The position numbers were made by a program, and so were the translations under genes. A stretch of 34,128 bases of DNA, from NCBI RefSeq assembly GCF_016462415.1, contig NZ_JAEMTF010000013.1:30970-65097 (forward strand). Direction: 5' to 3'. Below are positions 26,865 through 34,128 of this stretch, piece after piece. Each line of letters opens with the position of its first letter. Positions within the stretch are counted from its first letter, which is position 1. This DNA is from Williamsia sp. Lineage in GTDB: Bacteria; Actinomycetota; Actinomycetes; Mycobacteriales; Mycobacteriaceae. The notes under the pieces are model-generated. The model saw only the letters and a program-made list of their open reading frames with translations. It ran no database searches and was not told the DNA's origin.

Positions 26865-27065
26865 ATGACCGACAACCGCCTCATCGCCGGAGCCATCGCC
26901 GGGATCATGGGCGTCATCGTCGCCATCGCGGTCGTGTTCCTCGGCGGGTACATCTCCTCCGACGACAACCCGTCGACCGACGTCAACAGCTTCAACGCGG
27001 ACAACGGTTTCGTGAAGGGCTCGGTCGACTACGGCACGCGTGACAACGCCGGAGTGCAGAACTGA
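26865..27065 (+). CDS. Small membrane/secreted protein, DUF2613-like (Rv0236A-type)
   Basis: This 66-residue protein has one hydrophobic segment (LIAGAIAGIMGVIVAIAVVFLGGYI) and a short polar tail outside. Size, hydropathy and position directly before aftD match the small Rv0236A protein of M. tuberculosis (DUF2613). The function is unknown; a link to AftD or cell-wall assembly is inferred from linkage. AGGAG lies about 11 bp before ATG 26865. Its 3' end overlaps the longest aftD start by 26 bp, suggesting co-translation. Confidence 0.85.
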   Translation: MTDNRLIAGAIAGIMGVIVAIAVVFLGGYISSDDNPSTDVNSFNADNGFVKGSVDYGTRDNAGVQN

Positions 27066-30000
27066 CGTCCGTCCCCGCTCGGTGGATGATCAGCGTCTGA
27101 CCCGACGCGGGGTCGCGCTCGCGGCTCTGGCCGCTCTGATCGTCACGTTCGTCCAGTCCCCCGGCACCATCGCCGCCGACACCAAGCTCGATCTCACCGC
27201 CGACCCCGTCGGCTTCCTCGCCCGCGCGACGCACCTGTGGTCGTCGCAGGCTACCTTCGGTCAGGTCCAGAACCAGGCCTACGGCTACTTCTTCCCGCAC
27301 GGGGCGTTCTTCGTCCTCGGCGACGTCGTCGGCCTCCCGCCGTGGGTCACCCAGCGGCTGTGGTGGGCCGTGCTCGTCTTCGTCGGGTTCCTCGGCATCG
27401 TCCGGCTCGCCGAGGCTCTGGGTGTCGGTTCCCGGGGCTCCCGGATCGTCGCCGCGGTCGCCTTCGTGCTCAGTCCCCGCGTCCTGACGACCCTGGGATC
27501 GATCTCCTCGGAGACGACGGTGATGATGCTCGCGCCGTGGGTGTTGATCCCGGTGGTGATCGCCCTCAATCACCCACAGCTGCGATCGTCGTTGCGTCAG
27601 TTGGCGTTCCGATCGGCCTGCGCGGTCGCGCTCATGGGTGCGGTCAACGCCGTCGCCACGCTGGCCGCGTGCGGTATCGCCGTCGTGTGGTGGCTGGCGC
27701 ACGCCCCGGTCGTCACCGGCTCGGCGCAGAACAGGCCCGCCGCGCGGTGGGTCCGGTTCTCGCTGTGGTGGGCGCTCGGGGTGGCGCTGGCGTGCGCCTG
27801 GTGGATCGTCCCGCTGCTGATCCTCTCGCGGGTGAGCCCGCCGTTCCTCGACTTCATCGAGTCGTCGCGCGTCACCACGGAGTGGACCTCGCTCACCGAG
27901 GTCCTGCGCGGCACCAGTTCGTGGACGCCGTTCGTCTCCCCGGAGCGGGTCGCGGGATCGTTGCTCGTGAACCAACCGGCGGCCGTGGTCGCGACCGGGG
28001 TCGTCGCGGCGGCCGGACTCGCGGGACTCGCCATGCGCCGCATGCCCGGACGAGGACGTCTGGTCACGGCGCTCGTCGTCGGGCTGCTGCTGATGTGCCT
28101 GGGCTTCGCCGGGCAGCTCGGTTCGCCGGTCGCCGAACCGATCCGGGTGTTCCTCGACGGCGCGGGCGCGCCCCTGCGCAACGTGCACAAGTTCGACCCG
28201 ATGATCCGCATCCCCCTGGTCCTGGGCATCGCGCACCTGCTCGCGCGTATCCCGCTGCCGGGCACCGTGTCCTGGCCGCAGGCGGGTCGCGCGGCCGCCC
28301 ATCCGGAACGGTCACCGGCACTCGCCGCGACGATCGCGTTGCTGGTCGCCGTGGTGGGCGCCGGCTCGCTGGTGTGGACCGGACGCATCGCCCCGCAGGG
28401 AACCTACGACGAGATCCCCGACTACTGGTCGCAGACCGCCGACTGGTTGACGGCGAACTCGGGTCCCCGCGAGCACCCGGAACGCACCCTGGTGGTGCCG
28501 GGGGCACCGCTGGCCGACCAGAGCTGGGGACTGACCCGCGACGAACCGCTGCAGCCGCTGGCCGGTGTGCCGTGGGCCGTGCGCGACGCGATCCCACTGG
28601 TCCCGCCCGGTGCGATCCGGGCACTGGACTCGGTGCAGCGGCTGATCAGCTCCGGTCGGGGGTCGGCGGGGATGGCGGCGACCCTGGAACGACAGGGCGT
28701 CGGATACGTCGTCCTGCGCGCCGACCTCGATCCCACCGCATCGCGCTCGGCGCGACCGATTCTGGCCCAGCAGGCGCTGACGTCGTCGCCCGGTCTGGTG
28801 CGCGTCGCGCGGTTCGGGCCCGAGGTCGGTCCGCGGAGGATCAAGGGGATCGTCGGCGACGACGGGTTGGCGCCACAGCTGCCCGCGATACAGATCTTCG
28901 CGGTCCGTTCGGCCGCCGCGGGCACCTCGAGCGCGGGCACCGGACCGTCGGTGGTGGACCTCGACGCGATGCCGCGGATCGTCGGAGGTCCCGAATCGCT
29001 GGCGCGCCTGCAGGATCACGCCGCACTGACCGGTGCACCGCCGCTGGGCCCGGCGCTGCTCGACGCCGACGCCCGACGCGCCGGTGTCGACGACTCGGGT
29101 CCGTCCGGCGCCATCGTGACCGACACACCCACCGACCGAGAGACCGACTTCGGTCGCGTCGACGACCACAGCTCGGCCATCCGTGCCCCCGGGGACCGGC
29201 GGTCGACCCAGAACGCCGTACCCGACTACCCCGTACCGGGCGCCGGCCTGGTGCGCGGGCAGTGGCTGCTCGACGGCGCCCCGGATCAGGTGTCGGTCAC
29301 CGCGTCCGGATCTGCCTCGGATGCAACGCAGTTGGGGCAGACCTCGCCGGCGAACTCCCCCGCCGCGGCGTTCGACGACGACCCGAACACCTCGTGGATC
29401 AGCCGGGGCATCGACTCCGCGGTGGGCCAGTGGCTGCAGGTGAACTTCACCCGCCCGCGCTCCGACCTCGCCGTGACCGTCACCCCGGGCAAGGCCCTCG
29501 GCGCACCGGTCACGAGCCTGCTGGTCACCACCGAGGCCGGCAGCTCGGTCGCCCAGGGCCTCACGCCGGGCGCGAAGACCACCATCGTCGCTCCGAGCGG
29601 ACCGACCCGCTGGATCCAGGTGCGTGCCATCGGCACCGACAACAACACCGCCGGCAGCCAGTTCGCGATCGCGGAGATGTCGCTCACCGACACCCGCAGC
29701 GGCACCGATCTGGCCATCCGCCACCGCGTCGTCCTGCCGCCGTTGGTCGCGGGCCGGTCGGTCGCCGGCTGGGATCTGGGCACCGAGCTCGGCGGCCGGA
29801 CGGCGTGCGCGGCAGACGCAGATGTCACGCGCTGTTCGGCGGCGCTGGCCCTACCGCCCGAGGAACCCGGTGTCTTCACCCGGGTGCTGTCGGTGCCCGA
29901 GGCCATCGACGTCACCCCGCGTGTCTGGTTGCGCGGCGCCCCGGGAACAGCCCTCACCACCCTGCTGGCCGCTCCGGGATCGGTGCGCGCCCAGGGCGCC

Positions 30001-31401
30001 TCGCTGGTCGTCGATCCTCGCGGCACGGCCTCGGCGGCCGTCGACGGCGAACCCGGCACGTCCTGGATCGCCCCCGAGTCGACCACCACACCCGGCGCGG
30101 CACCCCCATCGCTGCGGCTCACGTTGCCCGCGGCCCAGCGCGTCGACACGATGACGATCACCCGTCCCCGCGGGCTGTACCCGGCTGCGCCGGTGCGGGT
30201 CGCGGTCGACCTCGGCACCGGCCGACAGGTGCGGAAACTGCCGGCCGACGGCCGGATCACCCTCGATCCGGCGGTGACCGACCGCGTCTCGGTGACGGTG
30301 CTGTCGTCGGCCGATCTCATCGACGTCAACAGCCTCGGCTTCGCCAAGCAGGCACCGGTGGGTATCGCCGAGATCGCCGTCGGCGGCGCGCCGCCCGCGC
30401 CGTCGGCCGACCGTGTCGTCACGGTGGGCTGCGATGCCGGCATCGGGATGGCCGTGGCGGGCCGCGTGGTGCCGTTGACGGTGACCACCACCGCACGCCG
30501 CCTTCTCGACGGAGACCCGGTCGCCGCTTCTCCCTGCGGCACGGACTCGGTGGCCCTGCCCGCCGGCGAGCAACAGGTGTCGATCACCCCCGGTGCGGCG
30601 TTCACGGTCGACTCGGCCACGCTCCAGCGCCCAGCGGCAGGGTCGCCGAGTGGGAATCGGGCGCAGCGAGGTTCGGAGCGAGAGCGGGCCCTGGCGCCAG
30701 AGGAATGGGGTGCCGATCACCGGACGGTCGACGTCGCGGCGTCGGGCTCGGCTCGTGTCCTGGTGGTTCCGGAATCACAGAACGCGGGCTGGCACGCCCG
30801 GGCAGGCGGTCGGGAACTGACCCCGATCGTCGTCGACGGCTGGCAGCAGGGGTGGATCGTGCCCGCGGGTGTCGCCGGGACGATCACGCTGGACTATCCG
30901 CTCGACGGCCCCTATCGCTGGTCGCTGCTGATCGGACTGCTGGCCGTGGCAGCCCTGTTCGCCGCCACGCTCATCGGGCGACGACGCCCGACGCGTGACG
31001 ATCGGCTGCCGGCGGCGACGCCGATCCGGGCGCCGCTGGCCGCCGCCGTCGCACTCGTGGTGGCCCTGACACTGCTCACCGGGTGGCCGGGTGCCCTGGC
31101 AGCTGTCGCAACCGCCGCGGCGGGTCAGTGGATCCGACGTCGACGTCCCCGGGCACTGCCGCTGGTGGTCGCCGCGATGTTCACACTGGCCGCCGCCGGA
31201 TTGTCACTCGGCCCGTGGCGGTCGCCGTCGGGCTACACCGGTTTCAGCTGGTGGGTTCAGCTCGCCGCGCTGATGGCGGTCACGCTCGTGGCCGCCGGGG
31301 CCGTGCCGGCGTCGCGGTCGGCGGCGGCCTGGCGTCGCTCACTGCGGCGACGTTCGGCGTCCCGCATCGCGCGCCGTGCCGGGTCCTCGATCAAGCCGTA
31401 G
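27040..31401 (+). CDS. aftD: Alpha-(1->3)-arabinofuranosyltransferase AftD
   Basis: This protein has up to 1453 residues; mycobacterial AftD has about 1400. The N-terminal ~450 residues are a GT-C membrane domain starting with SPGTIAADTKLDLTADPVGFLARATHLWSS...NQAYGYFFPHG, which holds the acidic loop motif for decaprenyl-phospho-arabinose. The large outer part contains two F5/8-type carbohydrate-binding modules (about 745-810 and 985-1045). Hydrophobic helices return at ~1290-1430. It branches arabinan of arabinogalactan and lipoarabinomannan. GTG 27040 overlaps the upstream gene; GTG 27082 is equally plausible. The 3' end overlaps the convergent acyltransferase gene by 145 bp. A repeat-like insertion lies at 30640-30708. 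Confidence 0.95.
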   Translation: MTTPECRTDVRPRSVDDQRLTRRGVALAALAALIVTFVQSPGTIAADTKLDLTADPVGFLARATHLWSSQATFGQVQNQAYGYFFPHGAFFVLGDVVGLPPWVTQRLWWAVLVFVGFLGIVRLAEALGVGSRGSRIVAAVAFVLSPRVLTTLGSISSETTVMMLAPWVLIPVVIALNHPQLRSSLRQLAFRSACAVALMGAVNAVATLAACGIAVVWWLAHAPVVTGSAQNRPAARWVRFSLWWALGVALACAWWIVPLLILSRVSPPFLDFIESSRVTTEWTSLTEVLRGTSSWTPFVSPERVAGSLLVNQPAAVVATGVVAAAGLAGLAMRRMPGRGRLVTALVVGLLLMCLGFAGQLGSPVAEPIRVFLDGAGAPLRNVHKFDPMIRIPLVLGIAHLLARIPLPGTVSWPQAGRAAAHPERSPALAATIALLVAVVGAGSLVWTGRIAPQGTYDEIPDYWSQTADWLTANSGPREHPERTLVVPGAPLADQSWGLTRDEPLQPLAGVPWAVRDAIPLVPPGAIRALDSVQRLISSGRGSAGMAATLERQGVGYVVLRADLDPTASRSARPILAQQALTSSPGLVRVARFGPEVGPRRIKGIVGDDGLAPQLPAIQIFAVRSAAAGTSSAGTGPSVVDLDAMPRIVGGPESLARLQDHAALTGAPPLGPALLDADARRAGVDDSGPSGAIVTDTPTDRETDFGRVDDHSSAIRAPGDRRSTQNAVPDYPVPGAGLVRGQWLLDGAPDQVSVTASGSASDATQLGQTSPANSPAAAFDDDPNTSWISRGIDSAVGQWLQVNFTRPRSDLAVTVTPGKALGAPVTSLLVTTEAGSSVAQGLTPGAKTTIVAPSGPTRWIQVRAIGTDNNTAGSQFAIAEMSLTDTRSGTDLAIRHRVVLPPLVAGRSVAGWDLGTELGGRTACAADADVTRCSAALALPPEEPGVFTRVLSVPEAIDVTPRVWLRGAPGTALTTLLAAPGSVRAQGASLVVDPRGTASAAVDGEPGTSWIAPESTTTPGAAPPSLRLTLPAAQRVDTMTITRPRGLYPAAPVRVAVDLGTGRQVRKLPADGRITLDPAVTDRVSVTVLSSADLIDVNSLGFAKQAPVGIAEIAVGGAPPAPSADRVVTVGCDAGIGMAVAGRVVPLTVTTTARRLLDGDPVAASPCGTDSVALPAGEQQVSITPGAAFTVDSATLQRPAAGSPSGNRAQRGSERERALAPEEWGADHRTVDVAASGSARVLVVPESQNAGWHARAGGRELTPIVVDGWQQGWIVPAGVAGTITLDYPLDGPYRWSLLIGLLAVAALFAATLIGRRRPTRDDRLPAATPIRAPLAAAVALVVALTLLTGWPGALAAVATAAAGQWIRRRRPRALPLVVAAMFTLAAAGLSLGPWRSPSGYTGFSWWVQLAALMAVTLVAAGAVPASRSAAAWRRSLRRRSASRIARRAGSSIKP
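30640..30708 (+). other. Repeat-like insertion inside aftD
   Basis: This in-frame stretch encodes SPSGNRAQRGSERERALAPEEWG, a hydrophilic Arg/Glu/Ser segment unlike the flanking beta-rich domain. The DNA is purine-rich (GCGCAGCGAG, CGGAGCGAGAGCGGGC), resembling the short GAGCGCAGCGAG-type repeats found in related genomes. It looks like an inserted repeat translated as a surface loop. It may also be a normal linker. Confidence 0.35.
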
Positions 31402-32495
31402 CTGGCGGCGGACACCCCGATCGTGACGAGCAGGGTCAGCAGCCACACGGCCCACATCGATCCGCCGAAGACACCGAACCCGAACAGCGAGAACACCGCG
31501 GACAGCACCGCCAGGTGCCAGATGAAGATCGCGTACGACCACCGACCGAGGGCCTGCATCACCGCCGAGTCGAGGAAGCGGAACCGACCCGCCGGACGCA
31601 GGACGATCGGGGCGAGCACACCGAAGCCGACGATCCCACCCAGGACGATCTTCGCCGCGAACTGAGCCGACGACACCTCCGCGAGCCCGGTGGGCCCGGC
31701 GAGCGGTGTGCAGGCCGCGGCGTAGGCGAGGGCGGCCACGCCGGTCATCGAGACCCGGTGCCCCCCGATCCAGCGCGCGATCCGACCCCGCGTCGGTGTG
31801 GCCGCCATCTCCGCGAGAACCATCCCCACCACGAACCACGGAAGGTGCCCGGGAAGCCAGTTCTTCGGTGCCACCCCCGCGGCGAGCGGCAGGGCGTCGG
31901 CGATCCATCCCCACGACAGGCTGATCGCGGCCGCACCCAGGAGCACCGGGATCCGCAGCCGTGCGCGGTCGCCGCGCAGCCGGACCACGGCGAACGCGAT
32001 CAGCGGCAGCAGGGCGTAGAAGCTGACCTCCACCGACAGCGTCCACATCTGCGTCATCCCCAACGTGAGTGACAGCGGAACGTAGATCTGGGCGATGAAC
32101 AGGTTCGCGAGCCAGACCGTCGGCGTCGCGCCGCGAGCGTCCGGTAGCAGGACGAGGACGAAGACCACGACCACCAGGTACGCGGGCCAGATCCGTACCA
32201 CCCGATGACGCAGGTAGCGGCGGAACCCTGGCGCCGCCGGTCCACCCCGGGCCGCGGAGGCGTGCGGACGCCACAGCAGGAACCCGGACAGGGCGAAGAA
32301 GAGGGCCACGGCCAGGTCGAGGCGCCCCCAGACGGCGCCGAGCACCGAACCGTCGACAGACCGGGTCTGGAAGGCGACGTGAGTGGTCAGGACTCCGATC
32401 GCGGCGAGCGCCCGCATGCCCTCGAGGGCCGGGATGAAGCCGGAACGGGGTGGCGCCGCGCGGAGACGGTCGTCGGCGCCCGCGCTGGTGACCAT
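31257..32495 (-). CDS. Acyltransferase-3 family integral membrane protein
   Basis: This 412-residue protein has about ten TM helices and the acyltransferase-3 start FIPALEGMRALAAIGVLTTHV, where the His is catalytic. It also has LFFALSGFLLWRP, the R-rich loop FRRYLRHRVVRIWPAY, and the closing YGLIEDPARR. Such proteins O-acylate (acetylate or succinylate) cell-envelope glycans. Next to aftD it may modify arabinan or mannan, which is inference; an acyltransferase (Rv0228) lies in this region of M. tuberculosis. The last 47 codons lie antisense to the aftD 3' end. It is divergent from the DUF3068 gene. Confidence 0.92.
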   Translation of the reverse strand: MVTSAGADDRLRAAPPRSGFIPALEGMRALAAIGVLTTHVAFQTRSVDGSVLGAVWGRLDLAVALFFALSGFLLWRPHASAARGGPAAPGFRRYLRHRVVRIWPAYLVVVVFVLVLLPDARGATPTVWLANLFIAQIYVPLSLTLGMTQMWTLSVEVSFYALLPLIAFAVVRLRGDRARLRIPVLLGAAAISLSWGWIADALPLAAGVAPKNWLPGHLPWFVVGMVLAEMAATPTRGRIARWIGGHRVSMTGVAALAYAAACTPLAGPTGLAEVSSAQFAAKIVLGGIVGFGVLAPIVLRPAGRFRFLDSAVMQALGRWSYAIFIWHLAVLSAVFSLFGFGVFGGSMWAVWLLTLLVTIGVSAASYGLIEDPARRAMRDAERRRSERRQAAADRDAGTAPAATSVTAISAAS

Positions 32496-32643
32496 GGGCC
32501 GAAACTACCCGGCGTCCGGTCATGGGCGACAAATCGCCGTCTAGCAGCGACGGAGCGATCGGCCCGGCTGTTAGTCTCGCTCGCAAGGTGGAATGCGCTC
32601 GCTCACCACACCGACACGAGAAGTTCTAAAAGGAGTTTGCGCC

Positions 32644-34107
32644 ATGGCGTCAGGCCGAATGTCGGTTCGGGAACTCGTGGGGCCGGTCCTCATCTTCGTG
32701 GGTGCACTGCTGGTGGTGGTGGCCATCGCCTCCCCGCTGTACCTCGTGGGACAGCTCGAGAAGACCCCGATGGACACCGACTTCACCACGGTGGCGTCGT
32801 CGCAGCGACCCGATGGCGGCACCGGCAGCCAGGCGTTGCCCGCCCAGATCCTGAACCGCTGCTCGCTGTCGGACTCGAAGCCCGAGGTCTCCGACGCCAA
32901 CCTCACCCGCCAGCAGCGCGTGGTCGTGGTCAAGCCGGCCAACTCCGAGAAGGTCACCTTCCAGGCCGGCACGTCGACCCGGATCAACCAGATCCAGATC
33001 TCCGGCGAAACCGTCGCCCCGAGTTCGGATTCGACCAGCGGCGGGGGCTGCCTCGGCGCCCTGCTGCTCGCGACGAAGGACCGCGTCACCACCGATCGCA
33101 GCACCGCACTGCCCGCACTCGGCGGTGGCGGCAGCTCCGAGGTCCAGCTCGACGCGTCGGACAAGACGGTCACCATCCCCGACCGCACCGGCCTGCAGTA
33201 CCGGTTCCCGTTCGACGTCGACAAGTCCAAGACCTACAACTACTTCGACCTCACGACCCGCACCTCGAGCCCGCTGAAGTACGTCGACTCCTCGGAAATC
33301 AACGGCGTCAAGGTCTTCCACTACACCCAGGACGTGCCGGAGGCGAACCTCGCGAGCCTCAAGGACGCGAACGACCAGTCCCCGCAGGGCACCACACTGA
33401 GCCAGGCGTCGTCCTGGTACGGCGGGTTCCCCGACATCGACCGGACCCAGAAGCTCCCGGCCGAGCTGTACCACAAGGCAACTCGTGATCTGTACGTCGA
33501 TCCGGTCAGTGGCACGATCATCAACGCGCGCGAGCACGTCCAGGAGTACTTCAAGATCTCCGGCGTCAGCGACGACGCCCCGGCCGCCCTGCGCGACTAC
33601 AAGCTGACCAACCTCGACGCCACCTTCGTCTACGACCAGAAGACGCAGGAGTCGTTGGCCGACAACGCCAAGGACCTCGCCTCGCCGGTCCGACTGTGGG
33701 GCCGTTGGCTGCCGATCGTCTTCGGCGTGCTCGGCGCCATCGCATTGGTCGCCGGCGTCTTCCTGCTGCTGCGCGGACCGCGTCGCCGGGCCGCGACCGC
33801 GGGCGGTGCCACCGATCCGTACTACCCCGTCGCCACCCACGACGACGGCGGACCCGACGACTCCGCGTTCCGCGACTCCGATTACCGGGACCCCGGGTAC
33901 CGCGACGAGGAATCCGACCGCCCGACCACGGTGTTCCCGGACCTTCGCAAGGACACCGGCGGCTCGGGCGGCACCGATGACGATGCGACGCAGAACATCC
34001 CGCGCGTCACCGACGATCCGTCGCAGGCCGGATGGTCGGATCCGGACGGTCCCGGATCGGCCGAGACCCGCCGTGACGATCCCTGGCGGGGCCCGGACAA
34101 CCGGTAG
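32644..34107 (+). CDS. DUF3068/PorA-family membrane protein (Rv0227c-like)
   Basis: This 487-residue protein has one TM helix near the N-terminus (VLIFVGALLVVVAIASPLYLV), a ~320-residue extracytoplasmic domain and a second TM helix (WLPIVFGVLGAIALVAGVFLLL) before a cytosolic tail. The outer domain has WYGGFPDIDRTQKLPAELYHKATRDLYVDPVSGTII and NAREHVQEYFK, typical of DUF3068. The tail, rich in Asp, Arg and Gly, is probably disordered and longer than usual. The function is not established; Rv0227c is the M. tuberculosis counterpart. ATG 32644 follows AAAAGGAG by 9 bp. Only 21 bp follow before the window ends. Confidence 0.92.
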   Translation: MASGRMSVRELVGPVLIFVGALLVVVAIASPLYLVGQLEKTPMDTDFTTVASSQRPDGGTGSQALPAQILNRCSLSDSKPEVSDANLTRQQRVVVVKPANSEKVTFQAGTSTRINQIQISGETVAPSSDSTSGGGCLGALLLATKDRVTTDRSTALPALGGGGSSEVQLDASDKTVTIPDRTGLQYRFPFDVDKSKTYNYFDLTTRTSSPLKYVDSSEINGVKVFHYTQDVPEANLASLKDANDQSPQGTTLSQASSWYGGFPDIDRTQKLPAELYHKATRDLYVDPVSGTIINAREHVQEYFKISGVSDDAPAALRDYKLTNLDATFVYDQKTQESLADNAKDLASPVRLWGRWLPIVFGVLGAIALVAGVFLLLRGPRRRAATAGGATDPYYPVATHDDGGPDDSAFRDSDYRDPGYRDEESDRPTTVFPDLRKDTGGSGGTDDDATQNIPRVTDDPSQAGWSDPDGPGSAETRRDDPWRGPDNR

Positions 34108-34128
34108 CAAGGCCTGCTTCTCCGACTG

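Overview
The window is very GC-rich chromosomal DNA of a mycolic-acid actinomycete (order Mycobacteriales). Gordonia or a close relative is my best guess, but the genus is not proven. The evidence is an AftD-type arabinofuranosyltransferase, an LpqI-like lipoprotein, an FadA2/FabG4/HtdX lipid locus, a DUF3068 membrane protein, an MMPL transporter and a DtxR/IdeR-type iron box. I see no tRNA, rRNA, CRISPR array, insertion sequence or phage gene.

1-11 kb is a hydroxamate-type siderophore locus. On the left, mbtH and a half-size ABC exporter (cut by the window edge) run leftward, probably toward an NRPS gene outside the window. A CchA-type formyltransferase gene diverges from them across a good iron box at 1821-1839. 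A von Willebrand A-domain protein follows. Then comes a tightly overlapped leftward operon of six genes: siderophore-interacting reductase, two FecCD permeases, a FepC-type ATPase and a heterodimeric ABC exporter pair. It covers uptake, reductive iron release and probably siderophore export or recycling. Between this operon and the next locus lies a candidate small RNA with its own promoter and a U-tract terminator (11088-11184).

11.2-15 kb holds thiolase FadA2, divergent from FabG4 and the MaoC dehydratase HtdX, in the same arrangement as M. tuberculosis Rv0243/Rv0242c/Rv0241c. 15-23.3 kb looks like an accessory block: a CsbD/LEA-like protein, an aldo/keto reductase, an alpha/beta hydrolase, MarR with an MMPL transporter and a GT2 glycosyltransferase, and IclR divergent from an SDR.

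23.2-34.1 kb returns to mycobacterial-type order: a TetR resembling Rv0238 (plus a second TetR), LpqI, UspA, a small DUF2613-like protein, AftD, an acyltransferase-3 protein and a DUF3068/PorA-like protein. The Rv0238-like TetR has a 20-bp operator-like site at its own gene that is nearly identical to one in the fadA2/fabG4 divergent promoter about 11 kb away. This suggests it controls the FadA2-FabG4-HtdX lipid genes.

The least explained piece is 24575-24935, between the second TetR gene and lpqI. It carries a small one-TM ORF with atypical codons and a 127-nt cloverleaf-like set of nested inverted repeats. Several gene starts were moved inward from the longest possible ORF, as described in each entry.
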